Shown: piece by piece, positions 1-5,651 of the stretch
Position numbering within the stretch: position 1 is the stretch's first letter
Layout of the letters: the number at the start of each line of letters is the position of its first letter
Source of the DNA: Nitrospira defluvii
GTDB taxonomy: Bacteria; Nitrospirota; Nitrospiria; Nitrospirales; Nitrospiraceae
Length of the DNA stretch: 8,805 nucleotides
Direction of reading: 5' to 3'
Assembly (NCBI GenBank): GCA_016199015.1
Contig: JACQHN010000526.1
Coordinates: 1 to 8,805, forward strand
Position numbers and translations under genes: made by a program
The notes under the pieces: generated by a model
Told to the model about the DNA's origin: nothing
What the model saw: the letters and a program-made list of their open reading frames with translations, nothing else
The model's database searches: none

Positions 1-1
1 C

Positions 2-979
2 AAAGTGATGAAGGCTGGCAAACCGCTCGGCGAATACGTTGAGCGGAAAATGTTTTACGGTATTAAGACTGGATTGAATGAAGCGTTTGAGCTGACTCAG
101 GCTCAGCGTGATGACCTTGTGCGTGGCGCGCGTCAAAGCGAAGCTCTGATCAAGCCATTCCTCGGCGGTCAGAATATTCGTCGTTTCGAAATCGAAGACG
201 AAGGCCGTTTCTTGATCGTGATTCCCTCTGCCTGGACTCAGGCAGCTATGGCGAAGGAGAAAAAGGCCGCCGGACAGGTATCTGAACGCGAGGCTTGGAG
301 CTGGTTTACTGCGACGTATCGCACTATCGCCAGACATCTTGAGCCATTTGCCGAGGCGTGCCGCAAACGGCAAGACAAGGGACAATATTGGTGGGAACTG
401 CGTCCATGCGACTATTACGAGTACTTTGACGGTCCCAAGATCATCTTCCCCGACATCTGTAAAGCACCACGGTTCTTCCTGGATCGGAGTGGTCGGTATC
501 TCGCCAATACCGCGTACTGCTTGGGTGTGGACGATCCGTACCTGTTGGGCATTCTGAATAGCCGGCTATTCTGGTTTGCGATCAGCAACCTCAGCATCCC
601 GTTCGGAGTTCGTGCCGGGCAGTATCGCTACCGACTCATTTACCAATATATGGAGAAGGTGCCGATCCGAGTCATCGACTTTACCTCGAAGGCCGACAAG
701 GAGAGGCATGGCCGGATGCTCGCGCTTGTCGGGGGCATGCTGGAGTTGCACCAGCGTCTCACTGCCGCCAAGACGCCTGCGGACAAAGACCGTCTGCAAC
801 GGCAGATCGCCGCGACCGATCAGGAGATCGATCAATTGGTCTATGACCTCTATGGGCTGACGGAAGAGGAGATCAAGATTGTGGAGGAAGGGAGGGGCGG
901 AAGGACGCACTCGAACGTCGTCACAAGAAGAGGCCGGTCATGCCAGAGAGTGATAGCGCATTTGAGCAGAACCTCCTGA
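2..979 (+). CDS. Type IIG restriction-modification enzyme, C-terminal part (5' truncated by window)
   Basis: The reading frame is open from the first bases of the window, so the GTG/ATG at 5-10 is not the true start. The methylase and nuclease domains must lie upstream. What is visible matches the TaqI-like C-terminal specificity (target recognition) domain of Eco57I-type enzymes. That includes the GIKTGLNEAF motif (about residues 19-28 of the visible part), then an IKPFLGGQNIRRF stretch, then LANTAYCLGV...LLGILNSRLFWF. The segment ends with a C-terminal helical region rich in Q, D and E that finishes in DLYGLTEEEIKIVEEG. Such enzymes methylate adenine and cleave DNA from one polypeptide, and this domain reads the target site. 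After the usual end (...IKIVEEG) there is a basic tail of about 29 residues overlapping the next gene. It may be read-through of a lost earlier stop. Family assignment is confident; specificity cannot be read. Confidence 0.85.
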   Translation, partial: KVMKAGKPLGEYVERKMFYGIKTGLNEAFELTQAQRDDLVRGARQSEALIKPFLGGQNIRRFEIEDEGRFLIVIPSAWTQAAMAKEKKAAGQVSEREAWSWFTATYRTIARHLEPFAEACRKRQDKGQYWWELRPCDYYEYFDGPKIIFPDICKAPRFFLDRSGRYLANTAYCLGVDDPYLLGILNSRLFWFAISNLSIPFGVRAGQYRYRLIYQYMEKVPIRVIDFTSKADKERHGRMLALVGGMLELHQRLTAAKTPADKDRLQRQIAATDQEIDQLVYDLYGLTEEEIKIVEEGRGGRTHSNVVTRRGRSCQRVIAHLSRTS

Positions 980-1941
980 AAGACTATGGCGACCCGATTA
1001 TGTCTTATGATGGACAAGGTGTCTTGACGCTCGAAGATGGGCGGGAGGTGAGTTGCAAATTTGAAGCTGGCCAATTAAGGAAAGGGGATGTTCTGTTGCT
1101 CTGCGACTTTCTGCCGCCAGTTCTGTTTCTCGGGACCATTTCAGCGATCAGGTTCGAGGGGACGACATCAGAAGGGTATAGAATTTCATGTGACAATCGC
1201 ATTATGGAGATCAACTATCTCCCTGATCTACCCAGAGATGGTCGGACAGGATTCTTTGCAGCTTTCCGGCTAGGTGAAATGAATGTTCAGATGACAGACA
1301 GCCCTACCCAAGCCAGAAGTGTAAGGTTCGGAGTCACGAACTTCCAGTTTGTGGGGACTGACGCACAACAATCCGGTAACTTTCACTTTCTTGCTCTGCC
1401 TCTGAAACTTAAAGGCGCGAACAGCACAACTGAGCTTTCTATAAGACCTCTGGAGCACGACACGAAGATAATGCGGCGTATTACGACTCTGAAGATCACT
1501 GATGTCACTTGTGAGGTGGTGAGCGATATCCCTGAAGACGGTAGCATTGGACGCCTGAAAGAAGTGATTGACGATCTTTGCTACCTCATGTCGGTTGCGC
1601 GAGGAACAACCATTCAATGGATCTATTGCAACCACTACAATGCGGCTGATGAATGCATCATGCGCACACACTCTCCTAGAATTACTAAGCCGTTCTCCCC
1701 ATCCTCTATTATCGATCCACGCGTTGATGGGCGACACGAGACTAGGGCCTTTCTTGAACAAGGTTACGGTGTCTATGTCTCGAAACGTGATTCATACGGG
1801 CTTAATCGCGGAACGATTGCTGCCTATCTGGATGCCAAAGCGGAACAAGACTATCTCGAAACGAGGGGAGCCAAGCTTGCGGTAGCGATGGAAATGCTCA
1901 AGGCTGTGTTTCTAGCCCGCATTATTCACGAGAGTTCGTGA
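940..1941 (+). CDS. N-terminal part of a split HEPN-domain protein (ApeA-like architecture)
   Basis: The ATG at 940 overlaps the upstream restriction gene by 40 bp and is preceded by GAAGAGG (927-933) at good spacing, so the two genes are probably co-transcribed and translationally coupled. The 333-aa product has a beta-rich N-terminal region (about residues 20-200; GVLTLEDGREVSCKF, VLLLCDFLPPVLFLGTI) that I do not recognise firmly. A helical end follows (about 300-324, ETRGAKLAVAMEMLKAVF) that looks like the first helix of a HEPN domain. The domain is cut off there. The last residues (from about 326) are encoded by a palindrome, and TGA at 1939-1941 lies in its centre. The missing catalytic half is found downstream in another frame. 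The layout of a large N-terminal domain plus C-terminal HEPN recalls ApeA-type abortive infection proteins, which act as RNases, but the N-terminal match to ApeA is only a resemblance. The product is probably non-functional as it stands, unless the two halves associate. Confidence 0.75.
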   Translation: MPESDSAFEQNLLKDYGDPIMSYDGQGVLTLEDGREVSCKFEAGQLRKGDVLLLCDFLPPVLFLGTISAIRFEGTTSEGYRISCDNRIMEINYLPDLPRDGRTGFFAAFRLGEMNVQMTDSPTQARSVRFGVTNFQFVGTDAQQSGNFHFLALPLKLKGANSTTELSIRPLEHDTKIMRRITTLKITDVTCEVVSDIPEDGSIGRLKEVIDDLCYLMSVARGTTIQWIYCNHYNAADECIMRTHSPRITKPFSPSSIIDPRVDGRHETRAFLEQGYGVYVSKRDSYGLNRGTIAAYLDAKAEQDYLETRGAKLAVAMEMLKAVFLARIIHESS

Positions 1942-1964
1942 CGAACCGTCATGAATAATGCGGG
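1916..1964. repeat. 49-bp near-perfect palindrome interrupting the HEPN gene
   Basis: Positions 1916-1939 pair with 1941-1964 around G1940, with 21 of 24 positions matching. The outer arm cccgcattattca is exact, and the only mismatches are 1929/1951, 1932/1948 and 1933/1947. The inner arm is gttcgt/acgaac. Imperfect symmetry continues outward to TA at 1913-1914 and TA at 1966-1967. It could be a miniature palindromic mobile element (MITE or REP-like) or a relic of paired transposon ends. Its 49-bp length is 1 modulo 3, and removing it joins the two HEPN halves in one frame. No T tract follows, so it does not look like an intrinsic terminator. No clear target duplication beyond TA is visible. 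Confidence 0.8.
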
Positions 1965-2269
1965 TTAATCGGAGATCGTTCAGGTCTGTCATGAATAAGT
2001 TGTGCAAAAGCATTGGCCTTGAAGTGGAAGAAACGGATCTTGCCCTTTTTGTTGAGTGCAGAAACAAGCTTGTCCATAGGGGGCAGTTTTATTGCGCGAC
2101 AGCAACCAAGGAGGAACGAGAGAAGTGTCCGCCACTCCCTTCGAAAACACATGAGTATTTCTTTCTGGTCAACTTTTTGGACAGGATTTTTTTGAAGCTG
2201 TTGGGATATAGCGGTGTATACATTGATTGGCGTGAGCCAGGGAAACCAGACCGGTCTCAGCTAGTTTGA
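1958..2269 (+). CDS. C-terminal HEPN half of the split protein, with RX4H motif
   Basis: This 103-aa frame contains the catalytic part of a HEPN domain. SFRSVMNKLCKSIGL (about residues 7-21) is followed by VECRNKLVHRGQF, where Arg35, Asn36 and His40 form the RX4H (RNxxxH-type) motif typical of metal-independent HEPN ribonucleases. The remaining helices (FFLVNFLDRIFLKLLGYSG) complete a HEPN bundle. The nominal ATG lies inside the palindrome and has no visible Shine-Dalgarno sequence; a second ATG at 1991 is also weak. It therefore looks like the displaced 3' end of the gene at 940 rather than an independent gene. Deleting 1916-1964 gives ...AVFLVNRRSFRSV..., one protein of about 422 residues. 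If expressed alone it would lack the N-terminal regulatory or sensor domain and the first HEPN helix. Confidence 0.7.
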   Translation: MRVNRRSFRSVMNKLCKSIGLEVEETDLALFVECRNKLVHRGQFYCATATKEEREKCPPLPSKTHEYFFLVNFLDRIFLKLLGYSGVYIDWREPGKPDRSQLV

Positions 2270-2344
2270 GTAGTCTATTTAAAGTCTGGCTTGTGAGCCT
2301 TGTGGCCAATGTTTCTGAGCCCACTTCCTGAAGAAATATCACCG

Positions 2345-2578
2345 ATGAAGAAAACGCCCGCTCTTCGTATAGATCTCGCTAAAGCGGATGCGAAGTTGCG
2401 TGCCTGGATGAAGAAGTACAATACGCCGGAAAAGGTGGCGGCGCAGTACCGTAAGAAAATCCTCGACTGGGTCGTCGAGTCGATGGCATTTGAGGGAGAA
2501 CCGGTGAGCAAGGCTCGCCTCAAAGCGCTCCTGAAAAAGGAGGGCCGGTTGTCTCGCTCCACAAAAAAGGACTGCTGA
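2345..2578 (+). CDS. Small lysine-rich hypothetical protein
   Basis: A 77-aa frame, starting at ATG 2345 with a weak GAAG-type ribosome binding site (cctgaagaaa, about 2328-2337). An in-frame GTG at 2300 would add 15 residues of poor quality. The product is helical and strongly basic (RIDLAKADAKLRAWMKKY..., VVESMAFEGEPVSKARLKALLKKEGRL) with no membrane segment or signal peptide. I do not recognise the family. Its size, charge and position just upstream of a toxin-antitoxin pair and downstream of the HEPN gene would suit a small DNA-binding or antitoxin-like protein, but no motif shows this. The opposite strand also has an open frame across it, so coding status rests on composition and spacing. 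Confidence 0.5.
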   Translation: MKKTPALRIDLAKADAKLRAWMKKYNTPEKVAAQYRKKILDWVVESMAFEGEPVSKARLKALLKKEGRLSRSTKKDC

Positions 2579-2638
2579 GTTACAATAGCTCGGTCTTGGG
2601 GGAAGAGGGAGCGTCGTATTTCTCATAGGCCAAAGAAC

Positions 2639-2645
2639 AAAGGAG
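2639..2645 (+). promoter_or_regulatory. Strong ribosome binding site of the antitoxin gene
   Basis: AAAGGAG lies 8 bases before the ATG at 2654 and fixes the start of the antitoxin gene. Confidence 0.8.
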
Positions 2646-2653
2646 TCCGCACC

Positions 2654-2884
2654 ATGGCTATGAACGACGAGCAACTCGAAGCAGAGATCATGAAGCTCGG
2701 TCTTGATGCCAGGGCGCGGCTGGCGGAAAATCTCCTCTTGAGTTTGGACGCGCCTTCGGATGAGGAAAATTTGCGTTTGTGGGTGGTTGAAGCTGAACGA
2801 AGACTCAAAGATTTGCGCGAGGGTAGGGCCAAAGGGATACCTGCCGAGGAGGTGTTCCGTCGGGCGCGTCAAGCCATCTCATGA
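2654..2884 (+). CDS. Addiction-module antitoxin (putative addiction module component family, RelB-like)
   Basis: The 76-aa acidic helical protein matches the 'putative addiction module component' antitoxin family (TIGR02574 / Unstab_antitox type). It has an N-terminal helix ending in LGLDARARLAENLLLSLD (about residues 15-32), an acidic linker, then LWVVEAERRLKDLREGRAKGIPAEEVFRRARQAI, the usual C-terminal stretch that wraps the toxin. Members neutralise a RelE/ParE toxin and repress their own operon. The ATG is set by AAAGGAG 8 bases upstream. The stop TGA (2882-2884) overlaps the toxin ATG (2881-2883), the classic coupled arrangement that keeps antitoxin made ahead of toxin. The antitoxin frame itself is intact. 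Confidence 0.9.
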   Translation: MAMNDEQLEAEIMKLGLDARARLAENLLLSLDAPSDEENLRLWVVEAERRLKDLREGRAKGIPAEEVFRRARQAIS

Positions 2885-3173
2885 CGCCGGTCACGTTTCA
2901 TGAGGAGGCAGCTGCCGAGGTCAACGAGGGAGCGAAATACTACGAAGAAAGGGTGCCAGGCCTGGTCTGCTCTTTCTTGCCGCAGTCGAAGAGGCGACCG
3001 AGAAGGTGCTGGCCAATCCTGAGGCGTTCCAACTCGTCGGCGCCGAGATTCGCCACAAGGTCATCGGGCGTTTCCCCTTTAGCCTCCTGTACGTCATCGA
3101 GCCGGGTCGGATTCGTGTCATCGCGGTTGCGCATCAAAAACGCCGGCCCGGATACTGGATCCACAGATTGTAG
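2881..3173 (+). pseudogene. RelE/ParE-family toxin, frameshifted
   Basis: Translation starts in frame at ATG 2881 with MTPVTFHEEAAAEVNEGAKYYEERVPGL, the standard N-terminus of a ParE/RelE-superfamily toxin (about residues 1-28). The frame is then lost near 2961-2972. The conserved rest lies in the frame beginning at 2973: FLAAVEEATEKVL, GAEIRHKVIGRFPFSLLYVIEPGRIRVIAVAHQKRRPGYW, ending at TAG 3171-3173. Adding one base to the GG at 2964-2965 gives ...VPGLGLLFLAAVEE..., the expected family sequence, for a 97-98-residue toxin of normal length. As sequenced, the unshifted frame makes a 103-aa nonsense-tailed product ending at 3192 with none of the conserved core. Either this is a one-base deletion that killed the toxin, or it is a sequencing error at a short G run. 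These toxins inhibit gyrase or cleave ribosome-bound mRNA; which applies here cannot be told. Confidence 0.85.
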
Positions 3174-3296
3174 GGGCGAGTGGGCAGGCTGAGCCGTCAG
3201 CACTTAATCTACAAGTTCGCACCCCACCGGCCGCCGATTATGGCAACTATGGTTCGTTGAAGGATATGTGGCTGCGGCGGTTGTCCGCGGCGTTGT

Positions 3297-3304
3297 AAGG
3301 AGGG
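3297..3304 (+). promoter_or_regulatory. Strong ribosome binding site of the TPR-like gene
   Basis: AAGGAGGG lies 7 bases before the ATG at 3312, a near-consensus site that fixes the start. The 138 bp before the gene (3174-3311) show no other clear element. Confidence 0.8.
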
Positions 3305-3311
3305 AACGATC

Positions 3312-4253
3312 ATGGCCAAGACGATCAAACGAAAACGTTCACGCGCGAGCATGCCTGCCGCGCCGGCGTTGCAGAGCCGAATCGGTTCGGAATCCATGAT
3401 GGCCGATCTGAGCCGTCTCTTGCGTGAACAAAAGTTTGAAAGTCTGGACGATGCCCAGGCCTTCATGAATCGCATGTTGGAAGAAGGGGGTGGACGGCTT
3501 CCGGCATCCCAACCTCAATCGCTTGCAGAACAGGCGCAAGACTTGGTGTACCAAGCCTGGGAGGCGCCGACCGATCGGGACGCGACGGCGCTGGCCCGCC
3601 AGGCCTTGGCGATGTTCCCCGGCTGCGCGGATGCGTACAACGTGCTTGCAGAGACGGAAGCGAGATCCGTAGAAGAGGCCTGCGATTTCTACCAACAGGG
3701 GGTCGATGCGGGACAACGCAGTTTGGGCGAGGCATTCTTTGCCGAGAATGCGGGCCATTTCTGGGGGATGATCGAAACCAGGCCCTATATGCGCGCGCGT
3801 CAGGGACTTGCCGATTGCTTATGGGCCATAGATAGGGAACAAGACTCTATCGCCCACAGCGAAGCGCTGCTGGAGTTGAATCCCAACGACAATCAGGGCA
3901 TTCGTGACGTGCTGCTGAGCCGCTATCTTGCGCTGGGAAACGATGCTGGGGCAGAAGGCCTTTTTCGGCAATACCAGGACAACTGGTCAGCGACGTTTGT
4001 CTGGAGCCGGGTGCTGCTCGATCTTCGCCGGGGAGACCAGGTCGCCGCGAAGGCGGCCTTGATAGAGGCAATGAAGTGCAACCCTCATGTCGCCGCTTTC
4101 TTCACGGGCAAGAGGAGGCTGCCTGCCACCTTGCCGGCAGGTTATAGCCCCGGAGACCGGGACGAGGCCGTGTTGTACGTGGCGAACTTTGCCGAAGCCT
4201 GGATGGGATCGGCCCACGCGATGGAATGGCTGATCGGTCGGTTGGCGAATTGA
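3312..4253 (+). CDS. Tetratricopeptide-repeat-like protein, function unknown
   Basis: A 313-aa soluble protein with a basic N-terminus (MAKTIKRKRSRASM) and no signal peptide or membrane helix. Helix-pair repeats of TPR type are visible: about residues 75-115 (AQDLVYQAWEAPTDRDATALARQALAMFPGCADAYNVLAE), about 155-190 (YMRARQGLADCLWAIDREQDSIAHSEALLELNPND) and the following NQGIRDVLLSRYLALGNDAGAEGLFRQY. The C-terminus has NPHVAAFFTGKRRLPATLP and EAVLYVANFAEAWMGSAHAMEWL, which I have seen in bacterial proteins related to the ST7/TPR group; that placement is tentative. TPR proteins usually act as protein-interaction scaffolds. It has its own strong ribosome binding site and stands about 140 bp from the toxin remnant and nearly 390 bp from the next gene, so it looks monocistronic and offers no context for a function. 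Confidence 0.8.
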   Translation: MAKTIKRKRSRASMPAAPALQSRIGSESMMADLSRLLREQKFESLDDAQAFMNRMLEEGGGRLPASQPQSLAEQAQDLVYQAWEAPTDRDATALARQALAMFPGCADAYNVLAETEARSVEEACDFYQQGVDAGQRSLGEAFFAENAGHFWGMIETRPYMRARQGLADCLWAIDREQDSIAHSEALLELNPNDNQGIRDVLLSRYLALGNDAGAEGLFRQYQDNWSATFVWSRVLLDLRRGDQVAAKAALIEAMKCNPHVAAFFTGKRRLPATLPAGYSPGDRDEAVLYVANFAEAWMGSAHAMEWLIGRLAN

Positions 4254-4372
4254 GCGAAGAAGTTGGGACTAAGCCAACGGCCGGATGCGCGGTTCCTTCC
4301 AATAGACCGGACAGCTTTGTGAGGTAGACATCCCGGCCGGTTCCCATACTCCGCTGTCGTTCTTCGCCGGAG

Positions 4373-4401
4373 GGGATGGGGACCACAGCATGCCCCATCC
4401 C
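4373..4401 (+). terminator. GC-rich hairpin, possible terminator of the TPR-like gene
   Basis: gggatgggg (4373-4381) pairs exactly with ccccatccc (4393-4401) around an 11-base loop. It lies 120 bp after the stop of the TPR-like gene. No run of T follows (only cctt further on), so intrinsic termination is uncertain. Confidence 0.3.
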
Positions 4402-4453
4402 AGGCGCGCCCTTCCTTGCTTCACTCGAACAGACCTGTTACAGTGAGCCTGTT

Positions 4454-4511
4454 CGCGTAAGACCTTCTGTACTCGGGGGCAGCAGCTCCCGGATCTCTGA
4501 AGTCTTACGCG
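4454..4511. repeat. Long two-step hairpin, possible structured RNA or terminator
   Basis: The outer arm cgcgtaagac (4454-4463) pairs exactly with gtcttacgcg (4502-4511). It extends by ttc/gaa (4465-4467 with 4499-4501) past one bulged C. Inside it, cggggg (4474-4479) pairs with ctcccg (4486-4491) around the loop cagcag, with one G-U pair. A T/G-rich stretch (gattgttgtttgt) follows. It could be a regulatory RNA, a leader structure or a weak terminator. No known family is recognised. Confidence 0.5.
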
Positions 4512-4639
4512 ATTGTTGTTTGTGCCCGCTGCCGCGCCGTTTCCGCTGAGCACACCGTCGAGGGTTTTTTCCTCCGTCGTTCGCATCGCCAGCCCGTCAC
4601 AGCCGTGGGAATCGTTCCGTTACCCTTTCAAGAGGTGTT

Positions 4640-5635
4640 TTGTTGTTTCAAGAATCCTGTTCCATTCTCCGAGCCTTCCTCCGCGACGCGGCAGGAAGTC
4701 TCTATCACATCGCCATTGTGGCCCTCAGCGCAGGGATTGCGCTCCTCTTACCGGCCGGCGCCAGGCAGTTCCTGTCGTTCTGGTCTCTCGTCGAGCATGA
4801 TAAATTCTCCCTGATCGCGGTGGAAATGACCGCCGCCATCTTGCTGATGCTCTGCTTCAACTACATCCATCGCAGCGTGCGGGACCGAGCCCTCGCCACT
4901 GCGGCGACCGGAGCCGGCCTCGTGTCCTTTTTCCCCCGTCGTGCGCCTGAAGCGCAACGGCGCATCAAGTCATTGAAGGAAGAACAGGGCACTGGTCGCA
5001 CCGTCATGGTAATCGGGTCCAGCGGATCCGGCACCTTCGTGGACCAAGTTGGAGATTTGTCGTCGGTCCTCGACAAGTGCCTGGAGGCGAAAATTTTACT
5101 GGTCAACCCCTTCAGCCAGGACGCGAGCGCACGCATGCAGGCGCTCGCCCATCCTACGTACAACCTCCCGACGTTTCGTGAGGAGGTGCGGCACAGTATC
5201 GCGCTCCTCAAGCGACTGAAGGCCATCGGGAAAGTCGTGAAGCTCAAGCTCTATTCAGATCCTCCGCTGGTCAAGCTGGTGATCCTCGGCGATTACCTAT
5301 GGCTTCAACATTACCATGCCGATCTGGATGTCCAGACCATGCCGGAGTATGTCCTGCAGCGCAACCGCAAAGAGCACGGCCTCTACACGCTCTATGCGCA
5401 CTACTTCATGCAGCGATGGGAGAGCGCCGAAATTCCGGAATATGATCTGGATACCGACGAGCTGGTGTACCGCAACCGGACCGGCCATGAACTGCGGAGA
5501 GAACGCCTCGAACTCGAGGTTGCTCCCGCTGCGATCCCGTCGGTGGAAACCGCGCTTGCCGCTACCCGCGAACCATTTCAACTGCTTCAGGCCCGGGGGC
5601 CCTACCTGCCGGTGAGAGGTTACGAAACCGAATAG
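4640..5635 (+). CDS. Two-helix membrane protein with conserved cytosolic domain of unknown function
   Basis: A protein of about 331 aa. The start is a TTG at 4640 or the adjacent TTG at 4643, set by AGAGGTG (4631-4637); there is no early ATG in frame. Two hydrophobic helices lie near residues 22-40 (LYHIAIVALSAGIALLLPA) and 57-76 (FSLIAVEMTAAILLMLCFNY), followed by basic residues, so the bulk is probably cytosolic. That part has a helical linker, then VMVIGSSGSGTFVD (about 123-136), AKILLVNPFSQDASAR (about 151-166), VVKLKLYSDPPLVKLVILGDYLWLQHY (about 200-226), and a C-terminal EYDLDTDELVYRNRTGHELRR block. The alternating strands loosely resemble phospholipase D-like or DUF5919-type folds, but no HxK(x)4D motif is present, so catalysis of that kind is unlikely. 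The stop is only 16 bp before the GTG of the hydrolase gene, which suggests a two-gene unit. Function unknown. Confidence 0.75.
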   Translation: MLFQESCSILRAFLRDAAGSLYHIAIVALSAGIALLLPAGARQFLSFWSLVEHDKFSLIAVEMTAAILLMLCFNYIHRSVRDRALATAATGAGLVSFFPRRAPEAQRRIKSLKEEQGTGRTVMVIGSSGSGTFVDQVGDLSSVLDKCLEAKILLVNPFSQDASARMQALAHPTYNLPTFREEVRHSIALLKRLKAIGKVVKLKLYSDPPLVKLVILGDYLWLQHYHADLDVQTMPEYVLQRNRKEHGLYTLYAHYFMQRWESAEIPEYDLDTDELVYRNRTGHELRRERLELEVAPAAIPSVETALAATREPFQLLQARGPYLPVRGYETE

Positions 5636-5651
5636 GCCTGTCGATCGGCGC

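Larger units (their letters stand above)
4254..4639. other. 386-bp non-coding stretch with two hairpins
   Basis: I see no convincing gene here: the short open frames are arginine- and serine-rich shadows without ribosome binding sites. It holds two inverted repeats, described separately at 4373-4401 and 4454-4511, and presumably the promoter of the downstream membrane-protein gene, although no clear -35/-10 pair stands out. Confidence 0.6.

Noticed and set aside
1905..1975. The HEPN-gene palindrome as an integron attC site or an intrinsic terminator
   Set aside because: The attC core GTTRRRY/RYYYAAC boxes are not present in the right places, and no T tract follows the hairpin.
2339..2872. 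177-aa open frame on the minus strand
   Set aside because: It runs opposite the small basic ORF and the well-supported antitoxin gene; no start signal or motif.
5000..5045. GSSGSGTF in the membrane protein as a Walker A (P-loop) motif
   Set aside because: The lysine of GxxxxGK[ST] is absent and there is no Walker B partner.
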